Assembly (NCBI RefSeq): GCF_000758305.1
Contig: NZ_CP009458.1
Location: forward strand, 1,488,001-1,552,000
Direction of reading: 5' to 3'
Source: Cedecea neteri
Lineage (GTDB): Bacteria; Pseudomonadota; Gammaproteobacteria; Enterobacterales; Enterobacteriaceae
DNA: 64,000 nt
The translations under genes and the position numbers were made by a program. Below, piece by piece: positions 8,317-16,243 of this stretch (the stretch's first letter is position 1; every line of letters starts with the position of its first letter). The notes below the pieces were generated by a model. That model saw nothing but the letters and a program-made list of their open reading frames with translations, did no database searches and was not told the origin of the DNA.

Positions 8317-9537
8317 CTAGAACGCCGTCTCTAACTCATCCAGCACGTTATATTCGTCGTCCACCAGCAGCAGCGCCTTCCACTTATCAAACGTCAGGCA
8401 CGGGTGAGAAGTGCTGAACACCAGAATATCCCCAACCTGCACGTCCGCGCCTGGCTTGAGTTTCAACATCGCATGCTGATCCATAATCCCGGTGGCTTCG
8501 ATGGTTTCCGACGGCGAAGCCAGCGGCTTGCCCTGGCGATAGTGGGCTATCGGCTGCGGCAGGCCGGCATCAAACGCGCTGTCGCGCTTGCCAAAATTCA
8601 CAATCGCCCGGTCGCTTTCCGGCACTGATTGCACCATTGCCGCCAGTTCCAGGGCGGAAACCAGGTCGCCGCCGAGATCGCAGGCGATCCGATCGCGCGC
8701 CATCAACTGATCCTGGGCTTCCTGATAAATACCGCCGTCGTGGGTGATGTAGCAGCCGGGGCGGATCGCAATCCGGCAGTTGGCCGGTTTTTCTGCGGCG
8801 AGCCAGATATTGCACACCACGTCGTACCATACTGAACCTGCGCCAGTGAGCAGGAATTCTCCATCAACATAGCGTTCCATCTGGCAGGCTAACGCGGCCG
8901 CCTCTTGCAGCAGCGCTTCTATTTTCGGCTGCGGATTTTCACCGTGCAGCACGCCTTCGTACAGCTCCAGGCCGCGTAAATTCAGGCCGGGTAATTCTGC
9001 CACCAATTTCGCCAGCGCCAGCGCTTGTTCTGTACTGCGGCAGCCGCAGCGGCCTCCGGGTACGCCAAGCTCAATCAGCACGTCGAGGGTTTGCCCCTGT
9101 TGGCTAAAAAAGTCTGACAGGGTACGGGCGTTTGCTTCGCTGTCCACGCAGCAGATGTAGTCGACGGCGGTATGTTTATGCTTCAACTGCGACACCAGCG
9201 TGATGTTCGCTTTGCCCACCAGTTGGTTAACCATCAGCACACGCTCAATGCCCGCGGACATCGCGATGCTCGCTTGCCATGCGCTGCCGACGCCGATGGC
9301 CCACGCGCCCGCTTTTTGCTGCTGCTGGAAGATCCACGGTGTCATGGTGGTTTTTCCGTGTGGCGCCAGCGAAACGCCGCGTGCATCGGCATAGGCCTGC
9401 ATCCACCGGATGTTGTTTTTCAAAGCAGATTTTTTGATCAGCGCGGCGGGCAGACAGACGTCTTCGTTGAGGACATTGGCAGGGGAATGCATGAGGGCGG
9501 ACTTATGGGGTACGAGGTTAATTTCCTGGTATTTCAT
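8317..9537 (-). CDS. PLP-dependent D-serine/D-threonine dehydratase-like enzyme (DSD1 / amino acid deaminase family)
   Basis: A 406-residue fold-type III (alanine-racemase-like) PLP enzyme. The PLP lysine is Lys62 in APHGKTTMTP. The C-terminal His378-x-Cys380 (SHPC) matches the zinc ligands of eukaryotic-type D-serine dehydratase and metal-activated D-threonine aldolase. The likely reaction is deamination or aldol cleavage of a D-amino acid. It is divergent from an N-acyl-D-amino-acid deacylase and near a RidA gene: the deacylase would free a D-amino acid, this enzyme would convert it, and RidA would clear enamine/imine intermediates. Substrate is inferred from context. Confidence 0.85.
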   Translation of the reverse strand: MKYQEINLVPHKSALMHSPANVLNEDVCLPAALIKKSALKNNIRWMQAYADARGVSLAPHGKTTMTPWIFQQQQKAGAWAIGVGSAWQASIAMSAGIERVLMVNQLVGKANITLVSQLKHKHTAVDYICCVDSEANARTLSDFFSQQGQTLDVLIELGVPGGRCGCRSTEQALALAKLVAELPGLNLRGLELYEGVLHGENPQPKIEALLQEAAALACQMERYVDGEFLLTGAGSVWYDVVCNIWLAAEKPANCRIAIRPGCYITHDGGIYQEAQDQLMARDRIACDLGGDLVSALELAAMVQSVPESDRAIVNFGKRDSAFDAGLPQPIAHYRQGKPLASPSETIEATGIMDQHAMLKLKPGADVQVGDILVFSTSHPCLTFDKWKALLLVDDEYNVLDELETAF

Positions 9538-9578
9538 AACGTATTTCCTCCGGGATCATTCTTTCTTTCAGATTAAGT

Positions 9579-9595
9579 ATCAATTTTAACTTGAT
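9579..9595. promoter_or_regulatory. 17-bp inverted repeat in the divergent promoter region of the D-amino-acid genes
   Basis: ATCAA (9579-9583) and TTGAT (9591-9595) flank a 7-nt AT spacer. It lies in the AT-rich 202-bp gap between the genes at 9537 (minus) and 9740 (plus). It could bind the RpiR-type regulator at 11695, but the arms are short and chance is possible. Confidence 0.35.
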
Positions 9596-9739
9596 GTTAT
9601 TTATATAAATTATTAAGTGATCTTAAATTTTATGAATAAAAGTATCATTGATTTGCAAGGGTTTTGTTTAGTTTTTCACTGTTTTTAAGGCTTGTAAATG
9701 GTTAACTTGCACGCAGATTATGACTGGCGTGAGGCGCAG

Positions 9740-11176
9740 ATGAAGTTCGATTATCTCTTCAGGAATGTCACCGTGATTGACGGCTCCGGCGGCGCGGAAT
9801 ACCTGGCTGATGTGGCGGTGCAGGGTGACCGAATCGCAGAGATTGCCCCGGGGATTTCCGGCGAGGCCGTGCATGAGATCGACGGTAGCGGGCGGGTATT
9901 AGCGCCGGGGTTTATTGATGTTCATACGCATGACGACATTAACGTGATTCGTTTTCCTGAATATCTGCCGAAGATTAGCCAGGGCATTACCACGGTGATC
10001 GTTGGCAACTGCGGCATCAGCGCGGCGGGGGCGACCATCAACGCTCTTGTGCCTGATCCGATGAATCTGCTGGGCGAGGCGCACCAGTTTGTTTATCCCA
10101 CCGTCGAAGCGTACGCCCATGCCGTGGAGCAGGCTCGCCCGGCCATTAACGTGGGCACGCTGATTGGCCATACCGCGCTGCGCAATAACCAGATGGATGA
10201 TTTGTTCCGCCCGGCGACGGAAGCGGAGATTCTCGCCATGCGCGGCCAGCTAAAGCAAGCGCTGCAGCAGGGGGCACTGGGGCTGAGCACCGGCCTGGCC
10301 TATGCCAGCGCGTTCCAGTCCACCACCGAAGAAGTGATGGCGTTGGCGGAAGAGCTGGCGGCGGAGAAGGGGATTTACACCACCCATTTGCGCTCCGAGT
10401 TTGAGCCGATTCTGGAGGCGCTGGATGAGGCTTTCCGCATTGGTCGCCACGGGAACGTGCCGGTTGTGGTGTCGCACCACAAATGCGCCGGGGCGAAAAA
10501 CTGGGGCCGCACGGTTGAAACGCTGAAACTGTTCGATAAGGTGCGCGAGCAGCAGGATGTCTCCTGCGACTGCTACCCGTATTCCGCCAGCTCTTCAACG
10601 CTGGACATGAAACAGATCACCGACGAGTTCGAGATCGTGATTACCTGGTCTGAACCGCACCCGGAGGTCGCCGGGCGGTCGCTGAAGCAAATTGCTGACG
10701 ACTGGTCGATGTCACTTCACGAAGCGGGAAAATTACTGATGCCCGCGGGCGCGATTTACTACAACATGGACGAGCAGGACGTACGGCGCGTGCTGCGCTA
10801 TCCGGCGACAATGGTGGGATCAGACGGGCTGCCGAACGACCCGATGCCGCATCCTCGTCTCTGGGGTGCGTTTCCCCGTGTGCTGGGGCACTACAGCCGT
10901 GATGAGAAGCTTTTCCCGCTGACGCAGGCGGTGCATAAGATGACGGGGATGTCGGCGACGCGTTTTCAGTTGCCCGATCGCGGCCTGGTGAAGCGCGGTT
11001 ATTATGCTGACCTGGTGTTGTTCGACCCGCTGACAGTGCGCGACGTCGCAAGCTTTAGTAACCCGAAGCAGCCTGCGGCGGGTATTGAAGCGGTGATGGT
11101 GAACGGCGTGATGAGCTACGGGCTCGAGCAGAAGGTGACTGGTCGTGCGGGGCGGTTCTTGCGTCGCCAGAAGTGA
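9740..11176 (+). CDS. N-acyl-D-amino-acid deacylase (D-aminoacylase, amidohydrolase superfamily)
   Basis: A 478-residue amidohydrolase that should remove the acyl group from N-acyl-D-amino acids. Metal ligands are His62 and His64 in VHTHDD and Cys91 in GNCGIS; the catalytic Asp is in MVGSDGLPNDP, all as in Alcaligenes D-aminoacylases. An ATG at 9698 would add 14 residues, but the ATG at 9740 follows GAGG at 9731-9734 and begins MKFDYLFRNVTVIDGSG, the usual N-terminus. It is divergent from the DSD1-like gene and precedes ridA. Confidence 0.88.
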   Translation: MKFDYLFRNVTVIDGSGGAEYLADVAVQGDRIAEIAPGISGEAVHEIDGSGRVLAPGFIDVHTHDDINVIRFPEYLPKISQGITTVIVGNCGISAAGATINALVPDPMNLLGEAHQFVYPTVEAYAHAVEQARPAINVGTLIGHTALRNNQMDDLFRPATEAEILAMRGQLKQALQQGALGLSTGLAYASAFQSTTEEVMALAEELAAEKGIYTTHLRSEFEPILEALDEAFRIGRHGNVPVVVSHHKCAGAKNWGRTVETLKLFDKVREQQDVSCDCYPYSASSSTLDMKQITDEFEIVITWSEPHPEVAGRSLKQIADDWSMSLHEAGKLLMPAGAIYYNMDEQDVRRVLRYPATMVGSDGLPNDPMPHPRLWGAFPRVLGHYSRDEKLFPLTQAVHKMTGMSATRFQLPDRGLVKRGYYADLVLFDPLTVRDVASFSNPKQPAAGIEAVMVNGVMSYGLEQKVTGRAGRFLRRQK

Positions 11177-11187
11177 GTATAAATTTA

Positions 11188-11281
11188 GCCCCTCACCCCG
11201 GCCCTCTCCCCAGAGGGGAGATCGGGTTCTGGACTGGACGTTTGTCCCCTCTCCCTTTCAGGGAGAGGGTTAGGGTGAGGG
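11188..11281. repeat. GC-rich palindromic repeat element
   Basis: A 94-bp copy of the same family: CCCCTCACCCCGGCCCTCTC at the left end and CTTTCAGGGAGAGGGTTAGG with GTGAGGG at the right end. It separates the deacylase from ridA without breaking their shared direction. Confidence 0.75.
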
Positions 11282-11305
11282 TAAACCGATCAACAAGGAG
11301 CAATG

Positions 11306-11698
11306 ATGAGCATTAAACGTTATGGCGTGGGCGGCAGCACAGGTACCGGCGGGCAGCCCCTGCCTTTTGCCAAAGCTGTCGAAGCGGCCGGGTGGCTGTA
11401 TGTGTCCGGCCAGACGCCGATGAAAGACGGCGAAGTGGTTGAAGGCGGGATTGTCGACCAGTCGCGGCTGGCGATTCAAAACTGCGTGGATATCATGACC
11501 GAAGCGGGCTACACCCTCGCTGACGTGGTACACGTGAAGGTCTATCTGACTGATGCCCGCTACTTCCAGTCCTTCAATAAAGTGTTCCGGGAATTCTTCG
11601 GCGACCACCCGCCGGCCCGTGTGTGCTGCGTGGCGGACCTGGTGGTGGACTGTAAAGTTGAAGTGGACGTGACCTGCTACCGCGCCGACCGGGCTTAA
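11306..11698 (+). CDS. RidA-family (YjgF/YER057c/UK114) enamine/imine deaminase
   Basis: A 130-residue RidA-like protein. The Arg in PPARVCCVADL and the Glu in CKVEVDVT match the substrate-binding Arg and catalytic Glu pair of RidA. It hydrolyses reactive enamines/imines released by PLP dehydratases, which fits the PLP enzyme nearby. ATG codons occur at 11303 and 11306; the second has the better spacing from AAGGAG (11295-11300). It overlaps the convergent RpiR gene by 4 bp. Confidence 0.88.
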   Translation: MSIKRYGVGGSTGTGGQPLPFAKAVEAAGWLYVSGQTPMKDGEVVEGGIVDQSRLAIQNCVDIMTEAGYTLADVVHVKVYLTDARYFQSFNKVFREFFGDHPPARVCCVADLVVDCKVEVDVTCYRADRA

Positions 11699-12558
11699 TC
11701 GCCGAGCGGCTGCCTGTCTGCCCCGCCGCGATGGCTGTCCAGCGCCAGCTTGATGCGGCGCAGTCGGTCCTTCGCCTGGCTTTTGTTGGCCATCGCCAGT
11801 TCGGTGGCCAGCACATCAATCATCGCCAGCATGGCGTAACGCGAAGTGCTCGGCTTAAAAATGTAGTCGTTCTCACGAATAATCAGCGGTAATACGATGT
11901 CCGCCTGCTCGGCGAGCGGTGTTCCCTGCGGGGTAATGGCGATGATCTTTGCGCCGTACTGGCGGGCAATGGCCGCGCTCTCCACCACTTCCGGCGTGTA
12001 ACCTCCCAACGATAGCGCCACCACCACATCGTTGGAGGCGACTGACGCCGCCATCATTCTCGCCAGCAGGCCATCGCTCTGACTGACGACCGGTAGCCCA
12101 AGGCGAAACAGGCGGAACTGTAACTCCTGCGCGCAAATGGTTGATCCGCCGCCCATGCCCAGCGCCAGGATTTGCCGTGCATTGCTCAGCCAGGTTACGG
12201 CCTTGTTGAGTGACTCCGGGTTCAGCGCGCGGCGATTGATATCCAGCACGTTGATGATGGTTTCGTAGATCCCCTGCACGCCTTCCAGGTCCGGCACATC
12301 GAGAATAAAGCGCTGCCCCACCGCCAGCGATTGGGCGAGTTTGACCTTCAGTTCTCGTACGTCCTTACAGCCGATGGCGCGGGCAAAGCGGGTTATCGAT
12401 GCCTGGCTGGTTTGCGTCTGGCGCGCCATTTCCGAAATGGGCAGCGCCGCGGCAGTTTGCACATCGTCCAGAATAAACTGCGCGATGCGCTTTTCGGTAG
12501 CGGTCAGCTCAACGAAGCGGTCGGTGATGCAGGAGATAATATCGATGGTGTAGCTCAT
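11695..12558 (-). CDS. MurR/RpiR-family transcriptional regulator (HTH + SIS domain)
   Basis: The 287-residue protein has an N-terminal RpiR helix-turn-helix (ATEKRIAQFILDD..., SQASITRFARAIG) and a C-terminal SIS domain (about residues 110-260; ILALGMGGGSTICAQ). SIS domains usually bind phosphosugars, but RpiR members also govern amino-acid loci. It sits at the end of the D-amino-acid cluster and probably controls it. I chose the ATG at 12558 (MSYTIDIISC), preceded by AGGG. A perfect GGTAC-N3-GTACC repeat lies 34 bp upstream. Confidence 0.88.
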   Translation of the reverse strand: MSYTIDIISCITDRFVELTATEKRIAQFILDDVQTAAALPISEMARQTQTSQASITRFARAIGCKDVRELKVKLAQSLAVGQRFILDVPDLEGVQGIYETIINVLDINRRALNPESLNKAVTWLSNARQILALGMGGGSTICAQELQFRLFRLGLPVVSQSDGLLARMMAASVASNDVVVALSLGGYTPEVVESAAIARQYGAKIIAITPQGTPLAEQADIVLPLIIRENDYIFKPSTSRYAMLAMIDVLATELAMANKSQAKDRLRRIKLALDSHRGGADRQPLGD

Positions 12559-12591
12559 GGCGCGACCCTGGTACTTGTGCAAAAAAGAGAA

Positions 12592-12604
12592 GGTACTTTG
12601 TACC
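12592..12604. promoter_or_regulatory. Short inverted repeat upstream of the RpiR regulator
   Basis: GGTAC TTT GTACC is a perfect 5+3+5 inverted repeat in the gap between sitD and the RpiR gene, where an autoregulatory site would lie. I did not find the same repeat before the other genes of the cluster. Confidence 0.35.
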
Positions 12605-12637
12605 ATAAAACCGTTGCCAGGGTCGCTTCATGCGGAT

Positions 12638-13486
12638 TCAGAATGGCTCACTAATCGCTTCCATACGCCGTTGCTTGATCGTCGCCCGGATAAATGCCGC
12701 GATGAAGACTAAGGCAGAAAGCACAACGATGGTCGGCGCGGGGGCGCTGTCGATAAAGAAGGAAAGATAGACGCCAAGAAATGACGTCACGATGGCCTGC
12801 CCAAGCGCGACCAGCATCATGCCTTTAAAGGTGCGGGTCAGCAGCGAAGCGATAGCGCCAGGTGCGATAAGCAGGGAAATCGCAAGGATAATCCCCACCG
12901 CCTTCAGCGCCGCGACGATGGTCAGCGAGACCAGGCAGAGCAGGCCGTAGTTCAGCAGCTTCACGTTCAGGCCGGAGACCTGGGCCTGAATCGGGTCGAA
13001 GGCATGCAGCAGCAAGTCCCGCCATTTTAGCCCTACAACAATCACTGTTAGCAGCACGATAGCACCCGTTTGCAGAATATCACTGCCGCTCACGCCCAGC
13101 ATATCGCCGAACAGAATGTGGTCGAGATGGATATCTGGCTTCAGGTAGACGTAGAGCACGAGGCCCGCGCCAAACATGCCGGAGAAAACGATGCCCATCA
13201 CCGTGTCGCGCTTGATGCGGCTATTGTCCTGCAGATAACCGGTGGCAAAGGCGCAAAACAGCCCGGCCACGAACGCGCCGAGGCCCAGCGGCAGGCCGAC
13301 CATCCAGGCGATCACCACGCCGGGGAAGACCGCGTGGCTCATAGCATCGCCCATCAGCGCCCAGCCTTTTAGCACCAGGAAGCAGGAGAGCAGCGCACAC
13401 GGAATGGCGACCAGTGTGGTCATGGTCAGGGCGTTGATCATAAAGCCAAACTGGAAGGGAGAAAGCAGAGTATCTATCAGGCTCAT
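12638..13486 (-). CDS. sitD: Manganese/iron ABC transporter permease SitD
   Basis: A 282-residue ABC-3 family membrane protein with about eight hydrophobic segments, the second permease of the Sit importer. GDAMSHAVFPGVV and LISLLIAPGA-type segments are typical of the metal ABC-3 family. Its start overlaps the sitC stop (ATGA, 13483-13486). It is last in the minus-strand operon sitABCD and closely related to SitC, so the inner-membrane channel is probably a SitC/SitD heterodimer. Confidence 0.93.
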   Translation of the reverse strand: MSLIDTLLSPFQFGFMINALTMTTLVAIPCALLSCFLVLKGWALMGDAMSHAVFPGVVIAWMVGLPLGLGAFVAGLFCAFATGYLQDNSRIKRDTVMGIVFSGMFGAGLVLYVYLKPDIHLDHILFGDMLGVSGSDILQTGAIVLLTVIVVGLKWRDLLLHAFDPIQAQVSGLNVKLLNYGLLCLVSLTIVAALKAVGIILAISLLIAPGAIASLLTRTFKGMMLVALGQAIVTSFLGVYLSFFIDSAPAPTIVVLSALVFIAAFIRATIKQRRMEAISEPF

Positions 13487-14340
13487 GGCGTTTGCTCCAG
13501 GCTCAGGCGCGCGCGCCGACGGTTAGCCAGCAGGCCGTGTTTGGGGGCAAACACGAAGGTCAGCAGGAAAATAAGCGTTTGCAGCACCACGATAATGCCG
13601 CCGGTGGCACCGTCGAGGAAATAGCTTATCCAGGTGCCGAATGCGCTGGTAAAAGTCCCTAATGTGACGGAAATAATCAGTAATTTTGGGAAACGATCCG
13701 TCAGCAGATAAGCCGTTGCACCCGGCGTGACCACCATGCAAATCACCAGAAACGCGCCAACAGTTTGCAGCGCCGCCACGGTGGTGGCCGACAGCAGGGT
13801 GAAGAACAATCCTTTGAGCCACAGCGGGTTAAGACCAATGGAACGCGCGTGGTTTTCGTCGAAGAAGGTCACCATCAGGTCTTTCCACTTCAACAGCAGA
13901 ATCGCCAGCGAGACAAAGCCGATAATCGCCAGCTGCACGATATCCGACGGGGCGATGGCGAGAATATTGCCGAGCACGATGGTCTGGATGTTTACCGACG
14001 TCGGGTTGAGCGAAACCATAAACAGCCCGAGGCCAAAGAATGAGGAAAAGATAAGGCCAATGATGGTGTCTTCGCGCAGGCGTGTGCGCTGGTTTAAAAA
14101 CAGCATGGTGCCTGCGGCGAGGCCGCCGGAGAAAAATGCGCCGATGGAAAACGGCAGACCAAGCATATAGGCCCCAGCGACGCCGGGCACGATGGAGTGG
14201 GAAAGGGCATCGCCGATCAGCGACCAGCCTTTCAGCATCAGGTAGCAGGAGAGGAACGCGCACACGCCGCCGACCAGGGCTGATACCCAGATGGCGTTAA
14301 ACATGTAGCCATAGCTAAACGGTTCGAGCAGGACGGACAT
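13483..14340 (-). CDS. sitC: Manganese/iron ABC transporter permease SitC
   Basis: A 285-residue ABC-3 permease starting MSVLLEPFSYGYMFNAIW. The reading frame stays open far upstream, but the ATG at 14340 overlaps the sitB stop by one base (TAATG), the expected coupling, and gives the usual family length. GDALSHSIVPGVAGAYMLG and GNILAIAPSDIVQL are family segments. It forms the transmembrane path with SitD. Confidence 0.93.
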   Translation of the reverse strand: MSVLLEPFSYGYMFNAIWVSALVGGVCAFLSCYLMLKGWSLIGDALSHSIVPGVAGAYMLGLPFSIGAFFSGGLAAGTMLFLNQRTRLREDTIIGLIFSSFFGLGLFMVSLNPTSVNIQTIVLGNILAIAPSDIVQLAIIGFVSLAILLLKWKDLMVTFFDENHARSIGLNPLWLKGLFFTLLSATTVAALQTVGAFLVICMVVTPGATAYLLTDRFPKLLIISVTLGTFTSAFGTWISYFLDGATGGIIVVLQTLIFLLTFVFAPKHGLLANRRRARLSLEQTP

Positions 14341-15158
14341 TAAGGCTCCCCTTTTAACGCCGCGCCGTGGATAAACGGCCTTTCGTCGTCGGTGAGGACG
14401 CTGGTTTCTTTCCCTGTTAAGGTGACGTGGCGCAGCACGCCGCTGAACGCCAGCTCCAGGTTGGCCTGGGTAAAGGTGACGTCGGTCGGGCCGCAGGCCA
14501 GCACGGTACCTTTCACCAGCACGGTATAGTCGCAATAGTCGGTGACGGCGCCGAGGTTGTGGGTTGAGACCAGCATCGTGCGGCCTTCGTCCCGCAGCTC
14601 GCGCAGCAGGGCGATGATCTGCTCTTCCGTTTTCACATCCACGCCGGTAAACGGTTCGTCCAGCAGAATAACCTGGCCGTCCTGGGCAATCGCCCGGGCG
14701 AGAAACACGCGTTTTTTCTGGCCGCCGGACAGTTCGCCGATTTGGCGCTTGCGGAAATCACTCATGCCGACGCGGGCAAGGGCGTTGTCTACCGCCAGTT
14801 TGTCAGCTTTGCCGGGAATTCGCAGCATCCCCATATGGCCAAAGCGGCCCATCATTACCACGTCTTCCACCAGCACCGGGAACGTCCAGTCCACATCCTC
14901 GGACTGCGGCACATAGGCCACCAGATTGTGGCGCAGTGCTTTTTTCGTGGGCATATCCAGAATCGAGATGCTGCCGTTGGCCAGGCGCACAAAGCCCATG
15001 ATCGCTTTAAACAGCGTTGATTTCCCGGAACCGTTGACGCCCACCAGCGCCGCAATGGTGCCGGTCGGGATTTCAAAGCTGGCCGCCCGCAGCGCGGTGT
15101 GGCCATTGCGATAGGTGACGCTGGCGTCCTGAACGACTATGCCGGGACGACGACTCAT
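14340..15158 (-). CDS. sitB: Manganese/iron ABC transporter ATPase SitB
   Basis: A 272-residue nucleotide-binding subunit. Walker A GVNGSGKST is at residues 40-48, followed by the signature LSGGQ, Walker B LLDEPFTGVD and the switch His in STHN. It energises SitC/SitD. Its start overlaps the sitA stop (ATGA, 15155-15158). Confidence 0.95.
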   Translation of the reverse strand: MSRRPGIVVQDASVTYRNGHTALRAASFEIPTGTIAALVGVNGSGKSTLFKAIMGFVRLANGSISILDMPTKKALRHNLVAYVPQSEDVDWTFPVLVEDVVMMGRFGHMGMLRIPGKADKLAVDNALARVGMSDFRKRQIGELSGGQKKRVFLARAIAQDGQVILLDEPFTGVDVKTEEQIIALLRELRDEGRTMLVSTHNLGAVTDYCDYTVLVKGTVLACGPTDVTFTQANLELAFSGVLRHVTLTGKETSVLTDDERPFIHGAALKGEP

Positions 15159-16069
15159 TTTTTCAGCCCTGCATTGATGCCGTTCACGATGGTGCTGGTG
15201 GTGACGCGCAGCAGGTCAAGGTAGGTGGGTACCGGGCCGTCTGCGGCACTCAAAGAATCGACATAAAGCACGCCGCCATAATGTGCGCCAGACTCCCGCG
15301 CTGCCTGGCGAGCAGGTTTGTCGGAGATGGTGCTTTCGCTGAAGATCGTCGGGATCTGGTATTTTCGAATGCTGTCGATCACTTTGCGCACCTGCTGCGG
15401 GGTGCCCTGCTGGTCGGCGTTGATCGGCCACAGGTAGAGTTCCTTCAGGCCAAAGTCGTTGGCCAGGTAGGAAAAAGCGCCTTCGCTGGTGACCAGCCAG
15501 CGTTTATCCGCCGGAATTTTTGCCAGTTCGTTGCGAAGCGGCTCGATGGTCTGCTGAATTTTCTGTTTGTAGGCTTCGGCGTTTCGGGTATAGGTCGCCG
15601 CGTTGCCAGGATCGTATTTAACGAACGCATCCCGGATGTTATCGACGTAGATCAGCGCATTTTGTGGGGACATCCATGCGTGAGGGTTAGGTTTGCCGTT
15701 ATAAGGGCCTTCGGTAATGCCCGTGGGCTGAATGCCGGTGGTGACGACAACTTCGGGCACGCCTTTCAGATGTTGATAAAACTTCGCGAACCAGAGTTCC
15801 AGATTCAGTCCGTTGGTCAGAATTAGCTGAGCACCCTGCGCCCGACGAATGTCCCCCGGCGTCGGCTGATATTCGTGAATTTCCGCGCCAGGCTTGGTGA
15901 TGGACTCCACGTCGGCCGCGTCGCCGGCCACGTTCTGCGCCATATCGGCGATGATAGTAAAGGTGGTGATCGCCTTAAATTTGGCCTGCGCCTGAGCGGC
16001 ACCCAATAGCATCGCCAGCGCGGCGGCGGCAGCGACAATACTTTGCGTTAACTTCAGTTTCCCGGGCAT
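15155..16069 (-). CDS. sitA: Periplasmic Mn2+/Fe2+-binding protein SitA
   Basis: This 304-residue cluster A-I (ZnuA/PsaA-type) binding protein carries a signal peptide (about residues 1-29, ending AQAQA). Candidate metal-ligand regions are GAEIHEYQPTPGD, PNPHAWMSP, and Glu/Asp residues in the C-terminal lobe (FSESTISDKPA, YVDSLS). It delivers Mn2+ or Fe2+ to SitBCD and is first in the operon. MntR-like and Fur-like sites lie directly upstream, so repression by both metals is expected. Confidence 0.94.
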   Translation of the reverse strand: MPGKLKLTQSIVAAAAALAMLLGAAQAQAKFKAITTFTIIADMAQNVAGDAADVESITKPGAEIHEYQPTPGDIRRAQGAQLILTNGLNLELWFAKFYQHLKGVPEVVVTTGIQPTGITEGPYNGKPNPHAWMSPQNALIYVDNIRDAFVKYDPGNAATYTRNAEAYKQKIQQTIEPLRNELAKIPADKRWLVTSEGAFSYLANDFGLKELYLWPINADQQGTPQQVRKVIDSIRKYQIPTIFSESTISDKPARQAARESGAHYGGVLYVDSLSAADGPVPTYLDLLRVTTSTIVNGINAGLKK

Positions 16070-16101
16070 CGTCTTCCCTCACGAGTGATTATAGATTCAG
16101 C

Positions 16102-16142
16102 GTTTATAGCAAGTGCTATAAAACATAGCTGTTGCTATAATT
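16102..16142. promoter_or_regulatory. Two overlapping MntR-box-like inverted repeats upstream of sitA
   Basis: GTTTATAGC-AAGT-GCTATAAAA (16102-16123) and AAACATAGC-TGTT-GCTATAATT (16121-16142) share the enterobacterial MntR pattern AAACATAGC-N4-GCTATGTTT. They overlap by three bases and lie 33-73 bp upstream of the sitA start, over the likely promoter. Mn-dependent repression by MntR is inferred from the pattern. Confidence 0.75.
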
Positions 16143-16143
16143 A

Positions 16144-16162
16144 AATGCAAACTATTATCATT
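16144..16162. promoter_or_regulatory. Fur-box-like site upstream of sitA
   Basis: On the minus strand the 15-nt core reads TGATAAT-A-GTTTGCA (16160 down to 16146). It matches the Fur pattern TGATAAT-N-ATTATCA at 11 of 14 arm positions, with one perfect arm. It abuts the MntR-like boxes. Dual Fur/MntR control is known for sitABCD in Salmonella. Confidence 0.55.
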
Positions 16163-16243
16163 TGTGTGATTTAAACGTGGGGGAACTCATTCAGGTTGTT
16201 TCTTTACTACAAAGTTCTCGGTCTATGCCGGATTGGCTAAGGT

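Noticed and set aside
14341..14535. N-terminal extension of SitC by 65 residues
   Set aside because: The extension is Arg/Pro-rich, lies inside sitB, and the ATG overlapping the sitB stop gives the normal family length.
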